Shown here: in pieces, positions 1 through 5,385 of the stretch | Numbering within the stretch: position 1 is the first letter of the stretch | Layout of the letters: each line of letters opens with the position of its first letter | Assembly: GCA_027073795.1 (NCBI GenBank) | Contig: JALTEW010000467.1 | Span: forward strand, 1 to 5,385 | Length of the DNA stretch: 5,385 nt | Reading direction: 5' to 3' | DNA from: a bacterium | GTDB lineage: Bacteria > Desulfobacterota > S145-22 | Notes under the pieces: generated by a model | Seen by the model: only the letters and a program-made list of their open reading frames with translations | Database searches by the model: none | Told to the model about the DNA's origin: nothing | Program-made: the position numbers and the translations under genes

Positions 1-1525
1 CATCATCCCCCCAACATGGGAAAAGACCTATTATGACTGGATGGAAAATATTCGTGATTGGTGCATCTCTCGGCAGATCTGGTGGGGGCACCGTATCCCC
101 GCCTGGTATTGTGATGATTGTGGACACATTACCGTGGAACGGGGGGCTGCCTCAGTTTGCGAGGCCTGTGGGTCCAGTAACCTTCGGCAGGAAACGGATG
201 TGCTGGATACCTGGTTCAGTTCCGCGCTGTGGCCCTTTTCCACCCTCGGGTGGCCAGATGAAACCCGTGATCTGAGGGTGTATTACCCGACATCTGTCCT
301 GGTAACCGGTTTCGATATCCTTTTCTTCTGGGTGGCGCGCATGATGATGATGGGAATTCATTTCATGGGGGATGTCCCGTTCAAAGATGTTTATATTCAT
401 GCCCTGGTTCGCGATGCTCACGGGCGGAAGATGTCGAAATCGAAGGGAAATGTGATTGATCCTCTACTGATGATGGACAAGTTCGGGACCGATGCCTTCC
501 GTTTTACCCTGGCCGCTTTTGCCGCCCAGGGTCGTGATATATTGCTTTCCGAGGACAGGATAGAAGGGTACCGAAACTTTGCGAACAAGATATGGAATGC
601 CGCGCGTTTCATCCTTCAGAGCTGCCCGGATTTTGATCGCGTCCCTTCAATTGACCAGGTCACGCACCGGTATAACCGCTGGATTCTTCATGAGTTGAAT
701 GAAACGATAAGACGCGTGACTGATGCCATAGATCAGTACCTCTTTAACGAAGCGGCTGGAGAGATCTATCAGTTTTTCTGGCACCGATTCTGCGACTGGT
801 ATCTCGAGTTGATTAAACCAATTCTTTACGGACGGCGGGCAGCAGAAGCCCTGAAAGAAACACAGAACACCCTCTTTTATGTCCTGGATCAATCCCTGCG
901 TCTTCTTCATCCCTTTATGCCTTACATCACAGAGGAAATATGGCAACGGATCCCCCACGAGGGGGCGAGTATTGTTAAAGCAGCATTCCCTACCTATCGG
1001 GATACTTTCAAGGACGAAGCGGCGGCGGAAGAGATGGACCTTATTACCCAGGTTATAACGGGAATAAGAAATATTCGGGGAGAGATGGAAATTTCTCCTT
1101 CGGCACGCCTCCAGGCAACGGTGAACACCCATGATGAAGGGGTTGCCACCCTCCTGAATTCCCATGCGGACGCTATCAAGGACCTTGCACGCCTTGAATC
1201 CCTGGTCCTCGGGAAGGACGTGGCGCGTCCCAGGGGATCCGCCACCACTATTTTCGCACAGTTTGATATCTATGTGCCAATCCTCGGGATTGTGGATATC
1301 TCTGCTGAATTGGCAAGGATAGAAAAGCGTCTGACAAAACTTGGCAGGGAACTTCAGCAGATTGACAAAAAACTGTCCAATCGAAATTTTCTTGAAAAGG
1401 CGCCAAAAAACGTGGTGGAAAAGGAAGAGGAGAAGCGAAAATCCCTCACTTCCTTGAAGGAAAGGTTGGAGCGGAGCAGAGAGACGCTCCAGAAAATCGA
1501 AACACAGCCTTTCCAGAGCGTCTGA
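1..1525 (+). CDS. valS: Valine--tRNA ligase, C-terminal 507 residues (5' end outside window)
   Basis: Class I aminoacyl-tRNA synthetase that charges tRNA-Val with valine in the cytoplasm. The reading frame is open from base 2, so the start, the HIGH motif and most of the editing domain lie upstream; whole bacterial ValS is usually about 880-950 residues. Visible in order: the return to the catalytic core (WMENIRDWCISRQIWWGHR, 38-94); a zinc-ribbon-like insert with two CxxC pairs (Cys codons at 110, 119, 158, 167); the DVLDTWFSSALWPFSTLGWP signature (about 197-256); GFDILFFWVARMMMMG (308-355); and the KMSKS ATP-binding loop (428-442). These are followed by the helical anticodon-binding domain (about 575-1000, including NKIWNAARF and FCDWYLELIKP). 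The C-terminal ValS tRNA-binding coiled coil is about 1304-1510, with the conserved LSNRNFLEKAPKNVVEKE segment. The chain is intact to TGA at 1523. It is probably co-transcribed with the next gene, 33 bases downstream. Identity is very secure; only the portion outside the window is unknown. Confidence 0.98.
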   Translation, partial: IIPPTWEKTYYDWMENIRDWCISRQIWWGHRIPAWYCDDCGHITVERGAASVCEACGSSNLRQETDVLDTWFSSALWPFSTLGWPDETRDLRVYYPTSVLVTGFDILFFWVARMMMMGIHFMGDVPFKDVYIHALVRDAHGRKMSKSKGNVIDPLLMMDKFGTDAFRFTLAAFAAQGRDILLSEDRIEGYRNFANKIWNAARFILQSCPDFDRVPSIDQVTHRYNRWILHELNETIRRVTDAIDQYLFNEAAGEIYQFFWHRFCDWYLELIKPILYGRRAAEALKETQNTLFYVLDQSLRLLHPFMPYITEEIWQRIPHEGASIVKAAFPTYRDTFKDEAAAEEMDLITQVITGIRNIRGEMEISPSARLQATVNTHDEGVATLLNSHADAIKDLARLESLVLGKDVARPRGSATTIFAQFDIYVPILGIVDISAELARIEKRLTKLGRELQQIDKKLSNRNFLEKAPKNVVEKEEEKRKSLTSLKERLERSRETLQKIETQPFQSV

Positions 1526-1544
1526 AGGCAAACCGATTTTTTGC

Positions 1545-1550
1545 GAGAAG
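1545..1550 (+). promoter_or_regulatory. Weak ribosome binding site GAGAAG for the nucleotidyltransferase gene
   Basis: Purine-rich GAGAAG lies 8 bases before ATG 1559 and favours that codon over the in-frame TTG at 1541. The TTG has only GAAGG (1524-1528) 12 bases upstream. Both signals are weak, so the site supports the start choice but does not prove it. Confidence 0.4.
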
Positions 1551-1558
1551 CTCTTGCC

Positions 1559-2959
1559 ATGAAGAAGGACCTTCAAGGTTCAAAATCAGAACTCATTTCC
1601 TCGTTTTTCAAGGAGTTCTCAGATTTTAAAGGAACCCTTGAACGAATAATCCCTCTGAGAGACTTGTCCTTTTTCATCTTCCGGGTTGTGGGAAATTTTT
1701 CCGAAACCTATCATCCACAGCGCATGGAACCCCTTCAGCGCCTAACAACCCTTAAAACCCTTGAAGAGCATCTGGATCAGGAGATTGCGGAAGCTTCCGG
1801 AGCACTGGAAGATTTTAGTAGATTTATCAAAGAGCTGAATCGCCAGGAGGATCTCGGCGGTTTGCTGGAAATTCACGCGAAGTTTATGGCGTGGGCATCA
1901 GGAAGGTTTTTGGCTGAGGGATCTATCGTCGGCTTGCAGGAACGTCTGACAGAATTCCGCAGGCATCTCACCTTGCGTCTCATTGAAAGGGCCAGCGACG
2001 AAATGGCAGTGGAAGGGTTTGGTCTGCCTCCTACACCTTTTGCTTGGATGGCGTTGGGAAGTGACGGTCGAGGCGAGCAACTGTTTGCCACAGACCAGGA
2101 TAATCTCCTCATTTACGAGGCAACAAAAGAGAGCCAGAAAGGCTTGAGTCACCTCCCCGAGGCTCTTTTGAACCAGTTGCTGAGGTTTGACCAGGGAGAA
2201 ACGATTAAGGATATTGAGAAGATAGATTTAACCGGGCGCTATTACGCGCGTTTTTGCCAGAAAATGGGCCGGTTCCTGGATGACGTGGGGATTAACCGTT
2301 GCAAGGGGCACATCATGCCAGCATATGACAAATGGCGGGGGACCCTTTCAAGGTGGGAAAGAAGGTTGATCGGAAAGGTAAAATATGGGGCTGGTGAGCT
2401 CTCCATCTTGGACTTGAATATCCTGATGGATAGCCGATACGTGACGGGCGACCTAACACTGGCGGGAAAATTTCTGAATCTTCTTCGCACCTATCTTCCT
2501 GAAAATCCCGATATTTTAAATCAGATCGCCCATTCCGCCATCCTGATGCCCATCGCGCTGGGAATGTTCAAACGTCTGAAGGTCAAAAAAAATGGTCCTG
2601 AAAAGGGAACCCTAAACCTGAAACTCAACGGTTGGGCCCCTCTGACAATCCTCGTGAGGGTATTGTGTGTAAAGAATAGACTGTTTGAAACCCATACCCT
2701 GAAAAGGCTGAACCTGCTTCTTGGCCACAAATTATTGGACCACAAAGTTGTACAAGAGCTAAAAGAGGCTTATTACCATTTGATGGCCTTCCGCGCGCTC
2801 TATCAGATTAATCAGTTGGCGACAAAGCACTCAGGCAGCAACGCCATTGATCCCTTATGGCTCGATGCAGAGGGCCAGGAGCTTTTACGCAAGTCGCTGG
2901 GATCGGTCGAGTCTTTTCAGGATCAGATCAACCGCAGTTTTTTCGGAGGCACTATATGA
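1559..2959 (+). CDS. DUF294-family putative nucleotidyltransferase (GlnD-like catalytic motif)
   Basis: A 466-residue soluble protein of the DUF294 / DUF294_C type, distantly related to the nucleotidyltransferase domain of the PII-uridylyltransferase GlnD. Residues 1-145 are mostly helical. The catalytic segment is LPPTPFAWMALGSDGRGEQ followed by LFATDQDNLLIYE: the GS pair is residues 167-168 and the DxD metal-binding acids are Asp179 and Asp181, so the nucleotidyl-transfer site looks intact. The C-terminal domain carries family landmarks: CKGHIMPAYDKW (248-259), the MDSRYVTGD stretch around Asp291, a basic LNLKLNGWAPLTILVRVL helix, and a final helical bundle ending SFQDQINRSFFG. No membrane segments or signal peptide are seen. 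Family members are inferred signalling enzymes with unproven substrates, and they are often fused to CBS or cyclic-nucleotide-binding domains. Here the CBS pair is encoded separately and overlaps the stop codon. I chose ATG 1559; an in-frame TTG at 1541 would add six residues. The family call is firm; the function and target are not known. Confidence 0.9.
   Translation: MKKDLQGSKSELISSFFKEFSDFKGTLERIIPLRDLSFFIFRVVGNFSETYHPQRMEPLQRLTTLKTLEEHLDQEIAEASGALEDFSRFIKELNRQEDLGGLLEIHAKFMAWASGRFLAEGSIVGLQERLTEFRRHLTLRLIERASDEMAVEGFGLPPTPFAWMALGSDGRGEQLFATDQDNLLIYEATKESQKGLSHLPEALLNQLLRFDQGETIKDIEKIDLTGRYYARFCQKMGRFLDDVGINRCKGHIMPAYDKWRGTLSRWERRLIGKVKYGAGELSILDLNILMDSRYVTGDLTLAGKFLNLLRTYLPENPDILNQIAHSAILMPIALGMFKRLKVKKNGPEKGTLNLKLNGWAPLTILVRVLCVKNRLFETHTLKRLNLLLGHKLLDHKVVQELKEAYYHLMAFRALYQINQLATKHSGSNAIDPLWLDAEGQELLRKSLGSVESFQDQINRSFFGGTI
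2945..2949 (+). promoter_or_regulatory. Strong ribosome binding site GGAGG for the CBS gene, inside the upstream gene
   Basis: GGAGG sits 6 bases before ATG 2956, within the last codons of the nucleotidyltransferase gene. It sets the CBS protein start at 2956 rather than at the in-frame ATG at 2857, which would add 33 residues with no resemblance to a CBS domain. The start and stop share the bases ATGA (2956-2959), the usual arrangement for translational coupling. Confidence 0.85.
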
Positions 2960-3360
2960 AGGTTAACGAAATCATGAACCGCTCTGTGATTACATGTCAC
3001 CCCAATGAGTTCCTTTCAGCTATCATCAACAAGTTAAAATTATTCAGTATTTCTGGGATGCCTGTGGCAGAGAAAAAGCACCTGATCGGGATGATTACCT
3101 TGAAGGATATCTATACCTACTTCCCTCCCCCTGAAGAAATGTGCAAGGAGGATTCGGCGGTTCTGAAGGAAAAATTAACCACACCGGTTAGGGAAATCAT
3201 GACTAAAGAGGTTTTGACCCTGCCGCCGGCGACTCCGGTGGATGAAGCGGCAAGAATCATGGTTGAAAATCACATCAACCGTCTCCCGGTGGTAGATCGC
3301 GGGAAGATCGTCGGAATCGTGACCCGATGGGATATTATCAAAGCCCTGGCAGAGGCGTAG
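2956..3360 (+). CDS. Stand-alone two-CBS-domain protein
   Basis: A 134-residue cytoplasmic protein that is essentially one CBS pair (Bateman module). CBS1 is about residues 3-56, starting VNEIMNRSVITCHPNEF and ending LIGMITLKDIYTYF. CBS2 is about residues 77-131, starting PVREIMTKEVLTLPP and ending RGKIVGIVTRWDIIKA. Both halves keep the T-x-x-D motif that in many CBS proteins contacts the ribose or phosphate of a bound nucleotide (Thr48/Asp51 and Thr123/Asp126). A linker rich in proline and charged residues (about 57-76) separates them. CBS pairs commonly bind AMP, ADP, ATP or S-adenosylmethionine and regulate a partner; the ligand here cannot be read from sequence. Because the gene overlaps the DUF294 nucleotidyltransferase gene by four bases, and those enzymes are often fused to CBS pairs, I infer that this is its regulatory subunit. 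The start is fixed by GGAGG at 2945. There is no fused effector domain and no membrane segment. Confidence 0.93.
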   Translation: MKVNEIMNRSVITCHPNEFLSAIINKLKLFSISGMPVAEKKHLIGMITLKDIYTYFPPPEEMCKEDSAVLKEKLTTPVREIMTKEVLTLPPATPVDEAARIMVENHINRLPVVDRGKIVGIVTRWDIIKALAEA

Positions 3361-3437
3361 GATATCCAATGAACTTTCCCGCCCCGAGCGGCAAGGCGTC
3401 AAGCACAACATCCCTTTTGCCCCAGGGTTCGTTGCAT

Positions 3438-3464
3438 TTGTAAGTTGAATGAGGTAATTATAAA
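3438..3464 (+). promoter_or_regulatory. Possible sigma70-type promoter for the glycosyltransferase gene
   Basis: TTGTAA (3438-3443; four of six matches to TTGACA) and TATAAA (3459-3464; five of six matches to TATAAT) are separated by 15 bases, shorter than the ideal 17. An alternative -35, TTGCAT at 3432, gives 21 bases, which is too long. Position and local AT-richness fit a promoter about 100 bases upstream of the TTG start, but the match is weak and could be chance. Confidence 0.3.
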
Positions 3465-3520
3465 ACGCCTTGTATGAAGGATCCATTTAAGACATGGTGC
3501 AACCGCACAAAGATGTTATT

Positions 3521-3550
3521 TGCCCTCTACCAATAGTGATAGGGAGGGTG
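3521..3550 (+). other. Possible RNA hairpin just upstream of the glycosyltransferase start
   Basis: CCCTC (3523-3527) pairs perfectly with GAGGG (3544-3548). G-U pairs could extend the stem at both ends (3521-3522 with 3549-3550, and 3528 with 3543), around a 14-base loop. It has no T-run after it, so it is not a terminator. The left arm could instead pair with AGAGG (3558-3562) in the ribosome binding region. The stem is short and may have no function. Confidence 0.25.
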
Positions 3551-3553
3551 TTT

Positions 3554-3562
3554 AGAGAGAGG
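3554..3562 (+). promoter_or_regulatory. Purine-rich ribosome binding region before the TTG start
   Basis: AGAGAGAGG lies directly before AA-TTG (3565). Using GAGAG (3555-3559) as the core gives 5 bases of spacing; using GAGG (3559-3562) gives only 2. The reading frame is closed by TAG at 3553-3555, so TTG 3565 is the most upstream start possible. The purine tract is what supports it. Confidence 0.5.
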
Positions 3563-3564
3563 AA

Positions 3565-5355
3565 TTGAATAAGCCTGTTAAGGAATTTGGTGGGGATAAG
3601 GGGGATGGTCTGCCAGCGGTACAGAGAGCAGGTATTGATACTGTGGCCGCGGGGTGGATTATAGCGTCATTTGTTGTTGCGGGCTATATGATTTTTACAC
3701 ATCTTGGCCTTTTGCCGTTAATGAACCCAGACGAGGGGCGGAATGCCTCAATTGCCTGGGAAATGCAGATGTCAGGTCACTGGCTGATACCCACGTATAA
3801 CGGCCTTCCTTATCTCGACAAGCCGTCCCTATTCTTCAAGGTTGTGGCAATATCTCTGTCATTATTCGGCCATAATGAATTTGCGGCACGGTTGCCTTCA
3901 GCACTCTCATCTATAGGAATTCTAATAATGGTGTTCTTATTCTGTCGCCGTGAGTATAACCTGCGTACAGCGGCAATTGCAGTCCTCATCGTAAGTACGA
4001 CACCTCTGTTCTTTGCCTTTTCACGGATCGTCATTTTCGATATGTTCCTGACTTTCTTTGTTTGTGCCTCAATATTTGCGGGGTATTTTGCCGAAAGGGT
4101 AAAAGGAAGGATACGAAAACGCTGGTATATCATTTATGCGCTAATGGCGGGGATTGCCACATTGGTCAAGGGGCCTGTTGGGTTTGTCCTACCCATCCTG
4201 GTTCTGACCATTTTTAACTATTTGGATGGACGCAAAGGGGCGATTCGTCGCCTGCTGTCATGGGGAAATTTCCTGATTTTATTAGGGGTGGTTCTGCCAT
4301 GGTTTGTTGGCGTTTCGATATTACGCCCGGACTTTCCTTATTACGGCTTGGTGAAAGAGGTGTTCCTCCGGTTTACCACCAATACATTCAACCGCTCTGG
4401 CCCCTTTTATTATTATCTTCCGATCATTTTTGGCACGTTTATTTTTTGGAGTCTGTTGCTGCCTGAAACAGCTGTGGTTTTCTACCGACAGCGTAGAAGG
4501 ATGTCATCTGCTGATCGTTTGTTGTCTGTTTGGGGGGTAAGCGTTATTATATTTTTTTCTCTTTCAAATTCGAAACTTCCTGGATATATCCTTACAGCAA
4601 TCATTGCCTTGGGAATATTGATGGCCCGGATTTTTGATGTTGCCATGAAACGGGGAGGCAAAGCAGAAGCGAATACTGTAGGGCATGGAAGCCTGTATTT
4701 GTCTATTTTAAGTGTAATATTTGGGGTGGCATTGATAGTTGTTTATATCAGTCCTGAGCTTATTGACACCTGGCTTCGCCATATTCGTAACCCGGCGGTA
4801 GTAAAAAGCTTTCATTCTTTAATACTCCCGCTGATTTTCTTGTCTGCAGGAACTGCCATTCTTGCAACAATAGGGACGGTTTACAGCAATATAAAGGCAG
4901 CGCTTTCAGCTTTTCTCTTGTTTCCACTATTCATTCCCTCTCTGATATTACCTCATGTTTCGCCGATTCTTTCTCATCGTTCTGACCGTAGTTTAGCGGC
5001 TGAAGTTTCTCGTTTATCTCGTGGAGCAGAGGTGGCATGTTTCCGTTGTTTCCCAAATGGATTGCCCTTTTATCTTGAAAGGACCGTTACGCTTTTCACC
5101 GGCCGTCGCGGTTCTGAAATGAATAGTAATTATATCTCTTTTTATTTGTCAAGGACAGCCGTGTGGCCACAACATATCAGGAGCACCAAAGACTTTAAAC
5201 CCTGGCTTACCACCCTTTGTAAACCTGTTTTTTTGATTGTAGAGGGCAGTCAAAAACAGCAGCTTGATGCCATTTTGGGGAATCATCATAGAACGATGCA
5301 GTACCTTGGGTGCGATAGTTGGGGGGAGTTGTTAGCTCCTCAAGGGGAAGGCTGA
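3565..5355 (+). CDS. ArnT/PMT-type polytopic membrane glycosyltransferase
   Basis: A 596-residue integral membrane protein of the GT-C fold, PMT / ArnT-like group. Such enzymes transfer a sugar from a polyprenyl-phosphate donor to lipid A, another glycan or protein on the outer face of the inner membrane. The first membrane helix (about 30-50) leads into the family's first external loop, with NPDEGR (Asp56-Glu57), then MSGHWLIPTYNGLPYLDKPS and FGHNEFAARLPSAL. A second conserved acid is Asp159 in RIVIFDMFLTFF. Further landmarks are LVKGPVGFVLP (200-210) and FFSLSNSKLPGYILTA (330-345), typical of ArnT-like proteins. I count roughly 12-13 hydrophobic segments up to residue 463, then a soluble C-terminal domain (about 470-596), presumably periplasmic, with a CxxC at Cys492/Cys495. 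Length is close to ArnT (about 550 residues). The start is TTG 3565; alternatives are GTG 3643 and ATG 3688, the latter inside the first helix. An AsnB-like gene follows after one base. The family is secure, but the sugar and acceptor are not; I would not call it arnT because no aminoarabinose genes are visible. Confidence 0.9.
   Translation: MNKPVKEFGGDKGDGLPAVQRAGIDTVAAGWIIASFVVAGYMIFTHLGLLPLMNPDEGRNASIAWEMQMSGHWLIPTYNGLPYLDKPSLFFKVVAISLSLFGHNEFAARLPSALSSIGILIMVFLFCRREYNLRTAAIAVLIVSTTPLFFAFSRIVIFDMFLTFFVCASIFAGYFAERVKGRIRKRWYIIYALMAGIATLVKGPVGFVLPILVLTIFNYLDGRKGAIRRLLSWGNFLILLGVVLPWFVGVSILRPDFPYYGLVKEVFLRFTTNTFNRSGPFYYYLPIIFGTFIFWSLLLPETAVVFYRQRRRMSSADRLLSVWGVSVIIFFSLSNSKLPGYILTAIIALGILMARIFDVAMKRGGKAEANTVGHGSLYLSILSVIFGVALIVVYISPELIDTWLRHIRNPAVVKSFHSLILPLIFLSAGTAILATIGTVYSNIKAALSAFLLFPLFIPSLILPHVSPILSHRSDRSLAAEVSRLSRGAEVACFRCFPNGLPFYLERTVTLFTGRRGSEMNSNYISFYLSRTAVWPQHIRSTKDFKPWLTTLCKPVFLIVEGSQKQQLDAILGNHHRTMQYLGCDSWGELLAPQGEG
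5342..5351 (+). promoter_or_regulatory. Ribosome binding site AAGGGGAAGG for the AsnB-like gene
   Basis: A purine run in the last codons of the glycosyltransferase gene, ending 5 bases before ATG 5357. It supports that ATG as a real start and suggests the two genes are read from one transcript with coupled translation. Confidence 0.7.
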
Positions 5356-5356
5356 T

Positions 5357-5385
5357 ATGTGTGGTATTTGTGGGATTGTTTCCTT
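5357..5385 (+). CDS. Asparagine synthase-type glutamine amidotransferase, first nine codons (3' end outside window)
   Basis: Only MCGICGIVS is present before the window ends. This is the N-terminal signature of class II (Ntn) glutamine amidotransferases, where Cys2 becomes the catalytic nucleophile that releases ammonia from glutamine after removal of Met1. The MCGIxGI form is typical of glutamine-hydrolysing asparagine synthase (AsnB) and of AsnB-like proteins in polysaccharide clusters. GlmS usually starts MCGIVGY and PurF has a propeptide or a different pattern, so both are less likely. Start evidence is good: a ribosome binding site at 5342-5351 and a one-base gap after the glycosyltransferase stop. 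The context suggests a role in sugar or cell-envelope glycan amidation rather than housekeeping asparagine supply, but nine residues cannot settle this. Confidence 0.8.

Larger units (their letters stand above)
3361..3564 (+). other. Intergenic gap between the valS block and the glycosyltransferase gene
   Basis: About 204 bases with no gene I would accept. I see no GC-rich stem followed by a T-run, so no standard intrinsic terminator. Two tiny open frames occur: 3369-3443 (24 codons, with AGGA six bases upstream) and 3474-3536 (20 codons, no ribosome binding site). Neither has recognisable content. The middle (3438-3464) is AT-rich and contains a possible promoter. The last 50 bases contain a pyrimidine tract (CCCTC at 3523) that could pair with purine tracts nearer the next start. 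This is the only gap in the window long enough to separate transcription units. Confidence 0.7.

Noticed and set aside
341..352. Four tandem ATG triplets (ATG x4)
   Set aside because: They encode the Met run of the conserved ARMMMMG segment of ValS; this is protein conservation, not a functional microsatellite.
1528..1544. GCAAA...TTTGC stem with a T-run after valS, considered as a terminator
   Set aside because: Only five weak pairs, and the T-run is itself part of the stem and loop. The close spacing to the next gene also argues for readthrough.
647..1576. A 309-codon open frame on the minus strand, opposite valS
   Set aside because: The plus strand is unmistakably ValS through this whole stretch, and the antisense translation shows no domain or ribosome binding site. 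It is a shadow of the codon bias of valS.
2857..2955. 33-codon N-terminal extension of the CBS protein from ATG 2857
   Set aside because: It lies fully within the conserved C-terminus of the DUF294 gene in another frame, and GGAGG at 2945 clearly points to ATG 2956.
3380..3398. GC-rich inverted repeat (CGCC...GGCG) considered as a terminator after the CBS gene
   Set aside because: Only four pairs with mismatches inside, and no T-run follows. It does not meet the pattern of an intrinsic terminator.
3422..3436. Possible sigma54 promoter around GGG...TTGCA
   Set aside because: The spacing between the GG and GC elements is 6 bases instead of the required 10.
3474..3536. 20-codon open frame (MKDPFKTWCNRT...), considered as a leader peptide
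   Set aside because: No ribosome binding site, no run of regulatory codons and no following terminator or antiterminator pair.
4260..4466. 68-codon open frame on the plus strand inside the glycosyltransferase gene
   Set aside because: It overlaps the well-supported membrane protein frame and has no recognisable content; it is a shadow frame.

Overview
The window looks like ordinary bacterial chromosome, read entirely on the + strand. It carries two gene blocks separated by a gap of about 200 bases. The ValS sequence type (four-cysteine insert, class I motifs, C-terminal coiled coil), the DUF294/CBS gene pair and an ArnT-type membrane glycosyltransferase together suggest a Gram-negative anaerobe, possibly Desulfobacterota ('deltaproteobacteria'). 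That assignment is an impression from sequence style; there is no rRNA or other phylogenetic marker here that I can test.

Block 1 (1-3360) begins inside valS, whose last 507 codons are present and end at 1525. After 33 bases comes a DUF294-family protein with an intact GlnD-like nucleotidyltransferase motif (1559-2959). It overlaps by four bases (ATGA) a 134-residue protein made of two CBS domains (2956-3360). In many bacteria DUF294 nucleotidyltransferases are fused to CBS pairs in one chain. Here the two parts are separate but translationally coupled, with the CBS gene second. The likely reading is a two-subunit regulatory nucleotidyltransferase whose CBS subunit senses an adenine nucleotide or similar ligand; its target is unknown.

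The gap (3361-3564) has no convincing gene and no clear intrinsic terminator. It holds a weak promoter candidate and a pyrimidine/purine hairpin next to the ribosome binding site of the following gene.

Block 2 (3565-5385) begins with a polytopic membrane glycosyltransferase of the PMT/ArnT type, starting at a TTG codon. One base after its stop, with a good ribosome binding site, the first nine codons of a glutamine amidotransferase (MCGICGIVS, asparagine synthase type) run off the end of the window. The glycosyltransferase plus AsnB-like pairing suggests the start of a surface polysaccharide or envelope glycan cluster. The more AT-rich, variable look of block 2 compared with valS fits an accessory locus.

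I see no mobile element, CRISPR array, tRNA or rRNA. Nothing here amounts to a demonstrably new system. The most interesting point is the split nucleotidyltransferase/CBS pair behind valS.
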